From Chryseobacterium pennipullorum (GTDB lineage Bacteria > Bacteroidota > Bacteroidia > Flavobacteriales > Weeksellaceae), in contig NZ_QNVV01000002.1 in NCBI RefSeq assembly GCF_003384725.1, positions 1 to 64,000 of the forward strand: a stretch of 64,000 bases of DNA. The letters run 5' to 3'. Below are positions 34,462 through 43,419 of this stretch, piece by piece. The notes under the pieces were generated by a model that had not been told where the DNA came from, made no database searches, and was given only the letters and a program-made list of their open reading frames with translations. The position numbers and the translations under genes were made by a program. The first letter of the stretch is position 1; the number at the start of each line of letters is the position of its first letter.

Positions 34462-36585
34462 ATGATTTTACTGAGTATACACAATCTGAGTCTTCCTATA
34501 GAAGATCCGGTACTGAAGTTCCTGTTGGTACTGGTCATCATCCTTGCAGCGCCATTGCTGCTTAATAAAATAAAAGTTCCCCACCTGCTGGGACTCATTA
34601 TTGCCGGAGCTATTATTGGTCCCAACGGCTTCAATGTGCTTTCCCGCGACAGCAGTATTGTAGTCACCGGAACGACAGGCCTTCTCTACATTATGTTTCT
34701 GGCCGGGCTGGAAATTGATATGGGTGATTTTAAAAAGAACAAATGGAAAAGCTTAGGATATGGAGGATATGCATTTATCTTTCCTTTTATTTTAGGATAC
34801 CTTGGAGCTTACTACCTGCTGGGATTTTCAGTGCTGACTTCTGTTTTGTTTGCCAGCCTGTTTTCTTCTCAGACTCTTATTACTTATCCATTGATCAGCA
34901 AACTTGGAATTGCTAAAAATCAGGCAGTGAATATCACTGTGGGCGGAACGATGATCACAGATATTGCGACATTATTGGTATTGGCAGTAGTTGTTGGGAT
35001 GGTACAAGGAGATGTAGGCACCTCATTCTGGGTCAAATTATCGGTATCTTTTATCCTTTTTGCACTTATTGTCCTGATTGTTTTTCCTATTATAGGCCGG
35101 TGGTTCTTTAAAAAGGTCGATGATAAAATTTCACAATACATTTTTGTACTGGTCATGATTTATCTGGCCGCTATGCTTGCCGAGCTTGCCGGCGTAGAAG
35201 CCATTATCGGGGCATTCTTTGCCGGATTGGCATTAAACAGATTGATCCCACATACATCTCCATTGATGAACAGGGTGGAGTTTGTTGGAAACGCGATATT
35301 CATCCCCTTCTTTCTGATCAGTGTAGGAATGCTGATTGATTTTACCGTATTCTTCAAAAGTTTTGAGACGCTGAAAGTAGCAGCGATTATGCTGGTGGCC
35401 TCCATTGGTGGTAAATATATATCAGCCATCATTACCGAAAAAACATTTAAATTTACGAAAGAAGAGGGAAAACTTATTTTCGGACTCAGTTCTGCCTCAG
35501 CTGCAGCCACTTTAGCTACGGTAATGGTAGGTTATAATATTATCATTTCCGAAACCGAAACCGGAGAACCGATCAGGTTACTGAATGAGCACGTCCTGAA
35601 CGGTAGTATTTTACTGATCTTGATTTCGTGTACGATTTCATCATTCGTATCAATGTCCAGTGCTCAAAAAATTGCACAAACAGACAATGAAGATACTGTT
35701 TCCGGAAATAGCCATGAAGAAGAAAATATTCTGCTGGCCATCAATCACGAGGAAACCGTGGAAAGAATGGTCAATCTGGGAATTCTTATAAAAGCCCATT
35801 CCAATACGGAGGATCTGTTTGCTTTAAATGTCATCAATGAAGATAAAAATGAGTCTTCCGTAAAAAATGCGGAAAAACTTCTTCACCAGGCAGCCGATGC
35901 AGCAGCAGCGGCTGATGTCAAGCTACAGTCTCTCAAAAGGTATGATAATGATGTGATCAATGGTGTCAATAACGTGATCAAAGAGCAGAAAATAACCGAT
36001 CTTATTATAGGCTTAGAGGATGAAAAGGGATTCTCTCCATCTTTTGTGTATAATCTTTACAATGGATATCTTCAGAATGATGATGTGAATGTCTTGGTAT
36101 ATCATGCGGCGCAACCCCTTTCCACCATCAAAAGGTATGCAGTGATGGTTCCTGAAAACGCCCACAAAGAAGCCGGATTCTTCCACGCCCTGCTAAGAGT
36201 ATGGAATATTGCGAGAAACTCAGGGGCTACAGTTGTTTTTTACGCTCCTGAAAACATCCTTAATATTCTTCAAAAAATCATTAAGAAAGCCAATATAGAA
36301 GCTGAATTTATTATTATGAGCACATGGCAGGATGGTGAAAAAACAGCAGCACAGCTAAAAGATGACGAAGCCTTGATTATCTTTATGGCAAAACGCGGTA
36401 TGAAATCTTACATTCCGAGAATGAGACTTATCCCTGAAATGCTGAACAAATACCTGAATGATAATAATTACCTTCTGATCTTCCCGTTTTCAGAGTATGA
36501 CAGAACCAGCCCTGAAATACGTTCTGTTGGAAATCATGGTGACTTTGTGGAAATCGGAAATGCAATTCAGAAGATATTTAAATAA
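34462..36585 (+). CDS. CPA2-family cation:proton antiporter with UspA-like C-terminus
   Basis: A 707-residue protein. The first 400 or so residues form about 12 membrane helices of the Na+/H+ exchanger (KefB/NapA-type) fold, with LLGLIIAGAIIGPNGFNVL near the start and GVEAIIGAFFAGLALNRL later. The C-terminal 270 residues are soluble, with two segments resembling universal-stress-protein domains (about 430-560 and 570-705), in place of the TrkA-N domain of KefB. It would exchange K+ or Na+ for protons at the inner membrane. It follows a lipoprotein gene by seven bases. Confidence 0.87.
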   Translation: MILLSIHNLSLPIEDPVLKFLLVLVIILAAPLLLNKIKVPHLLGLIIAGAIIGPNGFNVLSRDSSIVVTGTTGLLYIMFLAGLEIDMGDFKKNKWKSLGYGGYAFIFPFILGYLGAYYLLGFSVLTSVLFASLFSSQTLITYPLISKLGIAKNQAVNITVGGTMITDIATLLVLAVVVGMVQGDVGTSFWVKLSVSFILFALIVLIVFPIIGRWFFKKVDDKISQYIFVLVMIYLAAMLAELAGVEAIIGAFFAGLALNRLIPHTSPLMNRVEFVGNAIFIPFFLISVGMLIDFTVFFKSFETLKVAAIMLVASIGGKYISAIITEKTFKFTKEEGKLIFGLSSASAAATLATVMVGYNIIISETETGEPIRLLNEHVLNGSILLILISCTISSFVSMSSAQKIAQTDNEDTVSGNSHEEENILLAINHEETVERMVNLGILIKAHSNTEDLFALNVINEDKNESSVKNAEKLLHQAADAAAAADVKLQSLKRYDNDVINGVNNVIKEQKITDLIIGLEDEKGFSPSFVYNLYNGYLQNDDVNVLVYHAAQPLSTIKRYAVMVPENAHKEAGFFHALLRVWNIARNSGATVVFYAPENILNILQKIIKKANIEAEFIIMSTWQDGEKTAAQLKDDEALIIFMAKRGMKSYIPRMRLIPEMLNKYLNDNNYLLIFPFSEYDRTSPEIRSVGNHGDFVEIGNAIQKIFK

Positions 36586-36601
36586 TAAAAAACTGTAACA
36601 G

Positions 36602-37240
36602 GTGAAAATTAAAGTTCTCATCATCCCGCTCATGGCCTGTCTTTTATTTTCGTGTAAAGAAGAAAAAAAAGAAAAGGTCCTCCATCATGTTACCTCAACT
36701 TCTGTGAGGGATACTGCGGCCGCAGAACCTGCCGTCGAACTGAAAACACATACAGCCGGTGTACAGGCGCCTGAAAGTGCAATTTCCGAACAGCCGGAAA
36801 AAGACCAGGATACTGCGGATTTTGCTTTTGATCAATTTTCTTCCCCTGGTTATACGTTTACAAAAAAAGCAAAACTGGATTTTGCCAGTGATGAAGGTGC
36901 CTTTCTGTTCAGGACAAGAATCAGAGAAGCTTATGCATCCGGAACTCCTAATTTTGCGAGCTATTATATCACGGTTATTTTCGGATGCGGAACAAGCTGC
37001 ATCATGGGAATGATGATGGACGTACGTGACGGAAAGATTTATGGTCTTCCGCTGGGAGAAGAAACGTCCTGCCTTTTTGCGGATGAACGGGCGATTTTCA
37101 ACCCTAAGAGCAGACTGTTTATTGCCAGCATCTGCAGAGAGTCGGCTGAAGCCGAAAGTGTATATTACCACGCTTTTGTATGGAATGAGCAGAAAAAAAT
37201 CTTTGAAAAAGCTGATGAAAAAGACATTAGGTCTTTATAA
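36602..37240 (+). CDS. Lipoprotein of unknown function (GTG start)
   Basis: A 212-residue predicted lipoprotein. The start is GTG at 36602, giving a short signal peptide ending LLFSC (Cys18), followed by a basic stretch and a low-complexity linker to about residue 80. The C-terminal domain has FASYYITVIFGCGTSCIMGMMM and a later SICRES, with several Cys that could pair in the periplasm. It follows the antiporter by 16 bases and is probably in its operon. No family is recognised. Confidence 0.7.
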   Translation: MKIKVLIIPLMACLLFSCKEEKKEKVLHHVTSTSVRDTAAAEPAVELKTHTAGVQAPESAISEQPEKDQDTADFAFDQFSSPGYTFTKKAKLDFASDEGAFLFRTRIREAYASGTPNFASYYITVIFGCGTSCIMGMMMDVRDGKIYGLPLGEETSCLFADERAIFNPKSRLFIASICRESAEAESVYYHAFVWNEQKKIFEKADEKDIRSL

Positions 37241-37284
37241 TTTAAAAAAAATATAGACGGCCATACGTTTTAATTTATACTTGG

Positions 37285-37304
37285 GAGCGGGCTGAAGCCC
37301 GCTC
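37285..37304. repeat. Dispersed palindrome (copy c)
   Basis: Identical over 20 bases and the following CTATT to the palindromes at 191-210 and 500-519, but without the rest of the long repeat. It lies between the lipoprotein gene and the gene at 37406. Confidence 0.85.
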
Positions 37305-37405
37305 CTATTCATGTATTGCGACATGAACTATAATAAACTGTTAAATCTATTGGAAATAAATCATGCTGGTACATACTGATTAATTCCTTATTTTCACAAA
37401 AAAAC

Positions 37406-38215
37406 ATGAAACACATTTTTACGCTTCTTTTGCTCTTTATCACAATGATTATCTCCGCACAGGAAATTAAATATTCCGATCAGGAACTTCAACAGAAACT
37501 AGACTCCATCAAAGCGGAAGGAAATCTTTTGTTCTCTTATGAAAATTCGTCATGGATATCAGGTGACCTGATCCGTAAATATAAAAAAATACATGAAGGT
37601 GTTGGCAGCTATTTGACATACAAAACATCTGATACCGTAAAAACAGTTTTTTTTAATAAAAATCAGAATCTTGTTTTGGCAGAATATTCTTTTCTGGGTA
37701 CTCAGAGCAAGCCGGTAAAGAAAGCTTTTGAACAAAGGCTGCTTACTGAAACTGAAAACGCTCTAAAAAACCTCCGCACTGCAATTATTCAGCAGTTGTC
37801 AGATCCAAAATATGAGGTAAGTGCCCCTGAAGGCTACAGCCTGAATATGGCGATCATTCCATTTAATGAAAATTATAAAATTTATCTAATTCCAGGTACG
37901 TCTCAGAGCAGAGTAATCCCATTTGGAAATGATTACCTTTTTATTTCAGATAAGCAAGGTAAGATTACTTCCAGTCAAAGGTTTCATTCCAGATTAATTC
38001 CGGCTTTTGATTTGGGAGAGCAAGGTAGTATTACTTCTTCCACCCATAGTCATTTAAAGACAAGCCCGTTCATATCTGCAACAGATATCTGTACTTTTAA
38101 ATTGTATGCCCCTATGACAAAGCTGGAGGAATTCTCCATCTATTCAACTGCCCTGAAAACATATATGAAATACAACTATAAAAAAGATAGTATAGCAATT
38201 ACTAAAAAACCATAA
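37406..38215 (+). CDS. Secreted protein with a JAMM-like His/Ser/Asp motif
   Basis: A 269-residue protein with a signal peptide (about 1-18, ending IISAQ). I do not recognise a named family. Near the C-terminus the spacing H214-x-H216-x7-S224-x2-D227 (THSHLKTSPFISATD) matches the zinc-binding pattern of JAMM/MPN+ metalloproteases. The upstream catalytic Glu cannot be placed with confidence. The middle of the protein is an alpha/beta region. It would act in the periplasm or outside. It is alone between the palindrome at 37285 and a terminator. Confidence 0.7.
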   Translation: MKHIFTLLLLFITMIISAQEIKYSDQELQQKLDSIKAEGNLLFSYENSSWISGDLIRKYKKIHEGVGSYLTYKTSDTVKTVFFNKNQNLVLAEYSFLGTQSKPVKKAFEQRLLTETENALKNLRTAIIQQLSDPKYEVSAPEGYSLNMAIIPFNENYKIYLIPGTSQSRVIPFGNDYLFISDKQGKITSSQRFHSRLIPAFDLGEQGSITSSTHSHLKTSPFISATDICTFKLYAPMTKLEEFSIYSTALKTYMKYNYKKDSIAITKKP

Positions 38216-38252
38216 AAAATAGCTGTAGGTAAAACTGCAGCTATTTTTTTTA
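38214..38252. terminator. Bidirectional terminator between the 37406 gene and purK
   Basis: A 14-bp stem with one G-U pair (AAAAATAGCTGTAG with CTGCAGCTATTTTT) and a 6-nt loop lies between converging genes. Confidence 0.82.
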
Positions 38253-38260
38253 CTTAGTGT

Positions 38261-39376
38261 TTATGAGTCAGCAATGACTCTCACCATTCCCTTCACCATC
38301 ACAAGCTTTTCCATCAGCTCTTCTCTGGAATCGGCCAGCACATTGATATGCCCCATTTTTCTACCGGGCTTGGTTTCCGTTTTTCCATAGAGATGGATAT
38401 AGGTTTCAGGGAGTCTCAGCACCTCTTCCATGCCTTCGTAGATCACCTTTCCTGCGTAGCCTTCAGCTCCCACAAGGTTCAGCATTCCGCTGTAGGTAAT
38501 CGCGTCCGTATCTGCCAAAGGAAGGTTTTTCACAACACGGTACATCTGCTCAAACTGTGAATTGGTATTGCCCTCCTGACTCTGATGTCCGGAATTATGA
38601 AGCCTTGGAGCCGTCTCATTAACCCATACTTTTCCTTCTTTATCCAGGAATAATTCTATCGCAAACAATCCTGGGGAATTGACAGCTGCCAGAAACTTTT
38701 CTGTGATCAAATAGATCTGGCGCTGAACATCTTCTGTCAGAAGGACCGGACATACATTGAAATCCAACAGATTCAGCTTTGGATCTGCTACCATTTCAGT
38801 GACCGGAAATGTATTGGTTTCGCCATTTTCATTCCTGGCTACGATAACGGAAAGTTCCTTATCGATGTCTACAAGATGTTCAATCACTGAAGCCTCCTTC
38901 CACAGATGTTGATAATCATCTTCATTTTTAATGACCTGCACCCCTTTTCCATCGTAACCTCCCGTATTCATTTTCTGAACAAACGGTAAGGACATGATAA
39001 TCCTGTCATCACTGTTCCATATCACCTGAAATTCAGGGCTTGGAATGTCATGAGCCTTATAAAATTCTTTTTGAAGAATCTTCTGCTGAATCGTTCTGAT
39101 GATACTGGCATTGGGAACCACTTTTATACCCTGTTTTTCAAGCTCAGCCAATGCATCGGCATTCACATGTTCTATTTCAATGGTTACGACATCTTTATCT
39201 TTTCCAAAATTTAAAACGGTTTCGTAATCATTGAAATTTCCCTGCGTAAAATATGATATATTGTGGCATGGTGCATCTGAAGCGGGATCCAGAGTATAAA
39301 ACTCGTCATCATACTTCAGCGCGCTCTGTATCAACATTCTTCCCAGCTGTCCGCCTCCCAGAATTCCTATTTTCAT
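38261..39376 (-). CDS. purK: 5-(carboxyamino)imidazole ribonucleotide synthase
   Basis: A 371-residue ATP-grasp enzyme that carboxylates AIR to N5-CAIR, the substrate of PurE. The N-terminus carries GILGGGQLGRML, and the ATP-grasp core is seen in PFVQKMNTGGYDGKGVQVI and the metal-binding WVNETAPRLHNSGH. It is followed upstream on the same strand by a DUF1543 gene 24 bases away. purE is 5.7 kb downstream beyond five rightward genes. Confidence 0.95.
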   Translation of the reverse strand: MKIGILGGGQLGRMLIQSALKYDDEFYTLDPASDAPCHNISYFTQGNFNDYETVLNFGKDKDVVTIEIEHVNADALAELEKQGIKVVPNASIIRTIQQKILQKEFYKAHDIPSPEFQVIWNSDDRIIMSLPFVQKMNTGGYDGKGVQVIKNEDDYQHLWKEASVIEHLVDIDKELSVIVARNENGETNTFPVTEMVADPKLNLLDFNVCPVLLTEDVQRQIYLITEKFLAAVNSPGLFAIELFLDKEGKVWVNETAPRLHNSGHQSQEGNTNSQFEQMYRVVKNLPLADTDAITYSGMLNLVGAEGYAGKVIYEGMEEVLRLPETYIHLYGKTETKPGRKMGHINVLADSREELMEKLVMVKGMVRVIADS

Positions 39377-39400
39377 TTTTTATTTTTATTAGATTTACTT

Positions 39401-39952
39401 TTACTGAATCTTATCAATTTTTAAATACCCGAGTCCCATCGGGTTTTCCTGATTTTCTGCATCCGATTCTTTAAGAATGATGGAATATTTTTCTTTCATA
39501 GTCTCAGGAAGAATATCATTCACATTAAAGATATCGTCAATATCCACCCCATGTTTATCATCAATATGGCTTACTGCGCCTTCAAATCCCATCGTTTGGT
39601 AAAATTCAGTCCCTTTTGCTCTTTTCACGATCTCTCCCATAGACTCTCCCACCATTAAATGCTGCTCATGAAATTCTTCAAAGAAGCCCGGTTTATACCC
39701 TCCCAGATTAAGGAAGTACAACTGTTTCTCTGATGATTTTTCCCCCTTCTCTACAATAGCCACTTCATATCCGTCAGCAAATTTCACTTCCTGGTAACAA
39801 TCTAGATGAATCTTTCCTTCTGCTTCCTTCCAAAAGTCCTTCATATCCGGAACAAGGTCCTTCAGGCTCTCTGCAATTCCGAAAAACACATCGTGCTGTT
39901 CGATGTTTCTTCCCTTGGGTGTTGCACCTAGGATTACATAAAATAATTTCAT
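39401..39952 (-). CDS. DUF1543-family protein
   Basis: A 183-residue protein with the DUF1543 opening MKLFYVILGATPKGR and the central LNLGGYKPGFFEEFHEQHLMV motif, which occurs twice in degenerate form. The start at 39952 gives the usual N-terminus; an ATG six bases upstream is also possible. It lies 24 bases before purK and is probably co-transcribed with it. The function is unknown. Confidence 0.82.
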   Translation of the reverse strand: MKLFYVILGATPKGRNIEQHDVFFGIAESLKDLVPDMKDFWKEAEGKIHLDCYQEVKFADGYEVAIVEKGEKSSEKQLYFLNLGGYKPGFFEEFHEQHLMVGESMGEIVKRAKGTEFYQTMGFEGAVSHIDDKHGVDIDDIFNVNDILPETMKEKYSIILKESDAENQENPMGLGYLKIDKIQ

Positions 39953-40025
39953 ATCCATTTTTATGCATACAAAAATACGTTAAATTTATCTTTTTCAAAT
40001 GTTTGGCAGACTACCGCAATAATTT

Positions 40026-40033
40026 TATATTTG
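40026..40033 (+). promoter_or_regulatory. Predicted -7 element for the TauE/DUF1634 pair
   Basis: TATATTTG, an exact TAnnTTTG match, ends 17 bases before the start codon at 40050. Confidence 0.5.
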
Positions 40034-40049
40034 TAACATTATTTGTAGT

Positions 40050-40880
40050 ATGTCAGAAATTATCATACTCTTCCTGGGTGCTATTTCCGCCGGTCTTTTA
40101 GGTTCACTTACGGGTTTAGGAGGAGGAGTCATTATTATTCCTTTATTAACATTAGGTTTTGGGGTTCCGATGCATTATGCTATCGGCGCTTCGCTTATCT
40201 CTGTAATCGGTACCTCTTCCGGTGCCGCTGTGGCTTTTGTTAAAGAAGGCTTTACCAATATGAGAATAGGAATGTTCCTTGAGATTGCCACTACTGCGGG
40301 AGCTATTATGGGGGCCCTTGTTTCGGGAATGCTAAATCCGAATACCATAGGAATTATCTTTGCCAGCATCCTTCTTCTTACTGTTATATTAAACCTTAAA
40401 GGAAAACCTGATCATCAGGAACCCTTAGTAAAAGGAAGTCTTGAAGAAAAGTTAAAACTTTACGGAACATTTCCTGACAAAGGAATTTTGAAAAGCTATT
40501 CGGCAAGAAATACGGTTCCGGGATTTCTAATGATGATGTTTGCAGGTACCATGTCCGGATTGCTGGGTATAGGTTCTGGCGCTCTGAAGGTTTTAGCCAT
40601 GGACAATATGATGAAGCTGCCTTTCAAAGTATCTACCACGACAAGTAATTTTATGATCGGAGTAACAGCAGTGGCCAGCGCCCTGATCTATTTTCAACGG
40701 GGTGAGATCATCCCGGTAATTGTCGCTCCGGTACTGATTGGAGTTGTCGTTGGAAGCTTTATCGGCTCCAAAACGCTGATGGTTTCTAAAACCAAAAAAT
40801 TAAAAGTGTTTTTTGCCATCGTGATCACCATTCTGTCGGTCTATATGATGTATAACGGTATCAACAAAAGCTTCAGATAA
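40050..40880 (+). CDS. TauE/SafE-family anion exporter
   Basis: A 276-residue inner-membrane protein with about eight helices in two inverted halves. Each half has the family's glycine-rich motif: GSLTGLGGGVIIIPLL near residue 16 and GLLGIGSGALKVLAM near 170. The family exports sulfite, sulfoacetate or other sulphur-containing organic anions. The stop codon overlaps the start of the DUF1634 gene by one base (TAATG). This pairing recurs in many bacteria, so the two proteins probably act together. Confidence 0.87.
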   Translation: MSEIIILFLGAISAGLLGSLTGLGGGVIIIPLLTLGFGVPMHYAIGASLISVIGTSSGAAVAFVKEGFTNMRIGMFLEIATTAGAIMGALVSGMLNPNTIGIIFASILLLTVILNLKGKPDHQEPLVKGSLEEKLKLYGTFPDKGILKSYSARNTVPGFLMMMFAGTMSGLLGIGSGALKVLAMDNMMKLPFKVSTTTSNFMIGVTAVASALIYFQRGEIIPVIVAPVLIGVVVGSFIGSKTLMVSKTKKLKVFFAIVITILSVYMMYNGINKSFR

Positions 40881-41263
40881 TGAAAAAGAATTTTACAGAT
40901 GTAGATCTGAACCGTTCGGTAGGAAATCTTCTGAGGCTAGGGGTTATTTTGTCTGTAGCGACTTCGCTGATCGGATTTATCAAACTGTTTACTGAAGGCT
41001 TTGAAATGCCTAAAAAATATTCCAGCTTAGTTGTGGGAACTTCTTCTGAAAAAGTATGGAGCCACTTTTGGACCTCCCTCTGCAAAGGAGAAGGAATGGC
41101 CATTATTCAGCTGGGAATTCTCCTGCTCATCTTTACACCTCTGATGAGAATTATCTTTGCCTTAATAGGTTACTTAAAAGAAAAAGACTACGTATATGTA
41201 GTCATTTCTTCGATTGTTTTAGCGATTATGGCGGTGAGCTTCTTTGCGGGCTACGCGCACTAG
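40880..41263 (+). CDS. DUF1634-family membrane protein
   Basis: A 127-residue protein with three hydrophobic helices and the DUF1634 pattern (VGNLLRLGVILSVATSLIGF, GIFLLIFTPLMR-like segment, final helix). It is translated directly after the TauE-type gene through the TAATG overlap, which suggests a partner role in anion export. It ends two bases from the converging gloA2-like gene. Confidence 0.82.
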   Translation: MKKNFTDVDLNRSVGNLLRLGVILSVATSLIGFIKLFTEGFEMPKKYSSLVVGTSSEKVWSHFWTSLCKGEGMAIIQLGILLLIFTPLMRIIFALIGYLKEKDYVYVVISSIVLAIMAVSFFAGYAH

Positions 41264-41265
41264 CT

Positions 41266-41643
41266 TTATATTTCATAGAACTCCAGCGGCAGCTGATCGG
41301 GATCCTGGGTAAAGAAAAATTCTTTTCCGGTGAACTCGTCGATGCGGATCTCTTCACAAATCAGTCCTTTCGATATCAACTCGTTCCGTTTTATGGTGAC
41401 ATTTTCAACCGAAAAGGCAAGATGTCTCAGGCCACAGGCTTCGGGTCTTGATGGGCGCTGAGGCGGATCCGGAAAGGAGAACAGTTCAATCACATAGTGA
41501 TCCCCGATAGCGAGATCCAGTTTATAAGACTTTCTTTCTTCGCGGTAAGCCTCCCGAATGATATTCAGACCAATAATTTCTGTATAAAATCTTTTTGAAG
41601 CCACATAATCTGAACAGATGATGGCAATATGATGAATTTTCAT
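41266..41643 (-). CDS. gloA2: VOC-family metalloprotein (GloA2/YaeR-like)
   Basis: A 125-residue glyoxalase-fold protein of the SMU1112c/YaeR group. The two beta-alpha-beta-beta-beta units are clear, with metal-ligand candidates His5 in IHHIA, a Glu in YVIELFSFP, a His in LRHLAFSV and a Glu near the end in PLEFYEI. The substrate is unknown and not necessarily methylglyoxal. It converges on the DUF1634 gene with a two-base gap. Confidence 0.82.
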   Translation of the reverse strand: MKIHHIAIICSDYVASKRFYTEIIGLNIIREAYREERKSYKLDLAIGDHYVIELFSFPDPPQRPSRPEACGLRHLAFSVENVTIKRNELISKGLICEEIRIDEFTGKEFFFTQDPDQLPLEFYEI

Positions 41644-41708
41644 TTTTATATTTTCTTAGGATTGTTGACCCCAATAAACACCTGATTAAAATATCAGATT
41701 TTTATTTC

Positions 41709-42149
41709 CTATTGTATTTCCTTACAATTATCTTTTCTCCGGGTATCAATAATATACTGGATCTTCCATTCGTTATTTTGTTTTACCAGCTGAAAGCTGT
41801 TAGCGCCACAGTGGGAAAACTTACCTTTTAAATAAAAAGAATAAGGCGTAAAAACACTTGCCAGATTACCATCGGTATGGATTGCTTCTATCCTGATCTT
41901 TTCTTCGAGATCTCCTTTTGAGAACTTTGAAACCGATGTTATAAAATCTTCAATATTTTCATTTTTTACCGTTCCGTCTTTGGTAATAGTCTGAAGAACT
42001 GCATTTTCAGCAAAAGCAGATTTCATCAGCACCGGATCTGTATTTTTCATCGCCAGAAACAAGTTGTGGATCAGTTTTTCTATGTCCTGGTTCTGTTGGC
42101 CGAAACAGGAAACACTGATCAGAAGCAGAACGCCAGCTATTTTATTCAT
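41709..42149 (-). CDS. Secreted NTF2-like (SnoaL-type) protein
   Basis: A 146-residue protein with a signal peptide ending near SCFGQQ and an NTF2/SnoaL-like body. The first helix DIEKLIHNLFLAMKNTD and the strand NEWKIQYIIDTRR at the end are typical of the nuclear transport factor 2 family. Such periplasmic members have no assigned reaction. It diverges from the endonuclease-like gene at 42267. Confidence 0.75.
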   Translation of the reverse strand: MNKIAGVLLLISVSCFGQQNQDIEKLIHNLFLAMKNTDPVLMKSAFAENAVLQTITKDGTVKNENIEDFITSVSKFSKGDLEEKIRIEAIHTDGNLASVFTPYSFYLKGKFSHCGANSFQLVKQNNEWKIQYIIDTRRKDNCKEIQ

Positions 42150-42266
42150 AGGATAGATTTAGAAAATAAAAGTAGGAAAAATAAAATGTAACTGATTAAC
42201 AAATTTTAAAATTCATTATACCTGAATTGTTACAAAAAAAAATTATTTTAGCCAAAGATTTGTCAT

Positions 42267-43349
42267 ATGTGGATTATTTATCTGATTCTTGCCCTACTTT
42301 TACTGGTCTTAACTGTACTTCCTAAAATACAGAACCCGCACTGGATATTTAGAGTTCCTGAATTTGCCAAAATACAGGTTACTTACCTTATAGCAATCAC
42401 TTTCATGCTGGGTTTTTTCGTAGATGCTACAGATCACCTGTGGTATTATCAGGGTCTGTTGATTGTCCTGTTTATTCATCACAGCCATATCCTCATCCGG
42501 TATACTCCGATTTACCCCGTAAAAAAGCATACACAACGCTATAAGTCTTCGGAAAAACTGCATTTTGTCTCTGCAAACGTCTATCAGTTCAATAAAGAAT
42601 ACAGCAGGTTTTCAGCCCTTATTGACAAATACAATCCTGATTTTTTTATGACGATGGAAAGCAATGGTGACTGGGAACAGGCATTGAGGGTTATGGAGAA
42701 AGAATATCCCTACCAGCATAAGGTAACACTTGAAAATACGTACGGAATGCATTTCTACTCCAGAATAAAGATCATAGAGGCCAGAACGCATTATTTTGTA
42801 GCGGATGACATCCCCAGTATTGAAGTACATATGAAAACCGAAGATGGTTTTCCCTTTGTCTTCTTCGGCGTGCACCCCCCGCCACCAAGTCCTACGGAGG
42901 AAGAGACTTCAAAAGAAAGAGATGGTGATCTGCTAAGTACGGCCAAAAGAGTAAAGGATATCAAAAAACCTGTCATTGTCGTTGGAGATTTCAATAATGT
43001 TGCATGGTCAAAATCGTCCATTCTTTTCAGAAAAACCAGCCATCTGATCGATCCGAGAATCGGACATTCTTTTGTGTCTACCTTTCATGCCCGATACCGT
43101 CTTTTAAGATTTCCTATCGACCTGATGTTTCACAGTGAGGATATTTTTATTAAACAGCTGAAAACATTGGAAAATTTTGGATCAGACCACCTTCCGGTAT
43201 ACTGTGAGTTTTTCATAGACCACCATAATGATGAGCAGGAGGATCTGGTAGAAACCGCCACATCTGAAGAAAAAGCCGAAGCCGAAAAAATTATCGAGGA
43301 AGGAAAAGAGGAAGATGGCGGCCGCGATGCCGTAGTCACTGAAGATTAA
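42267..43349 (+). CDS. Endonuclease/exonuclease/phosphatase-family membrane protein
   Basis: A 360-residue protein with two or three N-terminal membrane helices (about 1-20, 37-55 and 60-75), followed by an EEP domain. Catalytic motifs are present: VSANVYQFN at 101-109, His203 in FGVHPPP, VGDFNN at 239-244 and GSDHLP at 305-310. An unusual acidic tail of about 45 residues rich in Glu and Asp ends the protein. The EEP fold cleaves phosphodiesters of nucleic acids or lipids; the substrate is not predictable. Confidence 0.85.
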   Translation: MWIIYLILALLLLVLTVLPKIQNPHWIFRVPEFAKIQVTYLIAITFMLGFFVDATDHLWYYQGLLIVLFIHHSHILIRYTPIYPVKKHTQRYKSSEKLHFVSANVYQFNKEYSRFSALIDKYNPDFFMTMESNGDWEQALRVMEKEYPYQHKVTLENTYGMHFYSRIKIIEARTHYFVADDIPSIEVHMKTEDGFPFVFFGVHPPPPSPTEEETSKERDGDLLSTAKRVKDIKKPVIVVGDFNNVAWSKSSILFRKTSHLIDPRIGHSFVSTFHARYRLLRFPIDLMFHSEDIFIKQLKTLENFGSDHLPVYCEFFIDHHNDEQEDLVETATSEEKAEAEKIIEEGKEEDGGRDAVVTED

Positions 43350-43352
43350 AAA

Positions 43353-43372
43353 AAGTGGGCCACAGCCCACTT
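43353..43372. terminator. Terminator between the EEP gene and mvaD
   Basis: An 8-bp stem (AAGTGGGC with GCCCACTT) with a 4-nt loop lies between converging genes; the T tract follows after a short gap, so it is weaker than the others. Confidence 0.6.
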
Positions 43373-43419
43373 GTATACTATTTTTTGTTACGTATCGAAT
43401 TTCGGAATCAGTTGCCGGT

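Noticed and set aside
37142..37155. TCGGCTGAAGCCGA palindrome with the repeat core
   Set aside because: It lies within a coding frame, matches only the core and could be chance.
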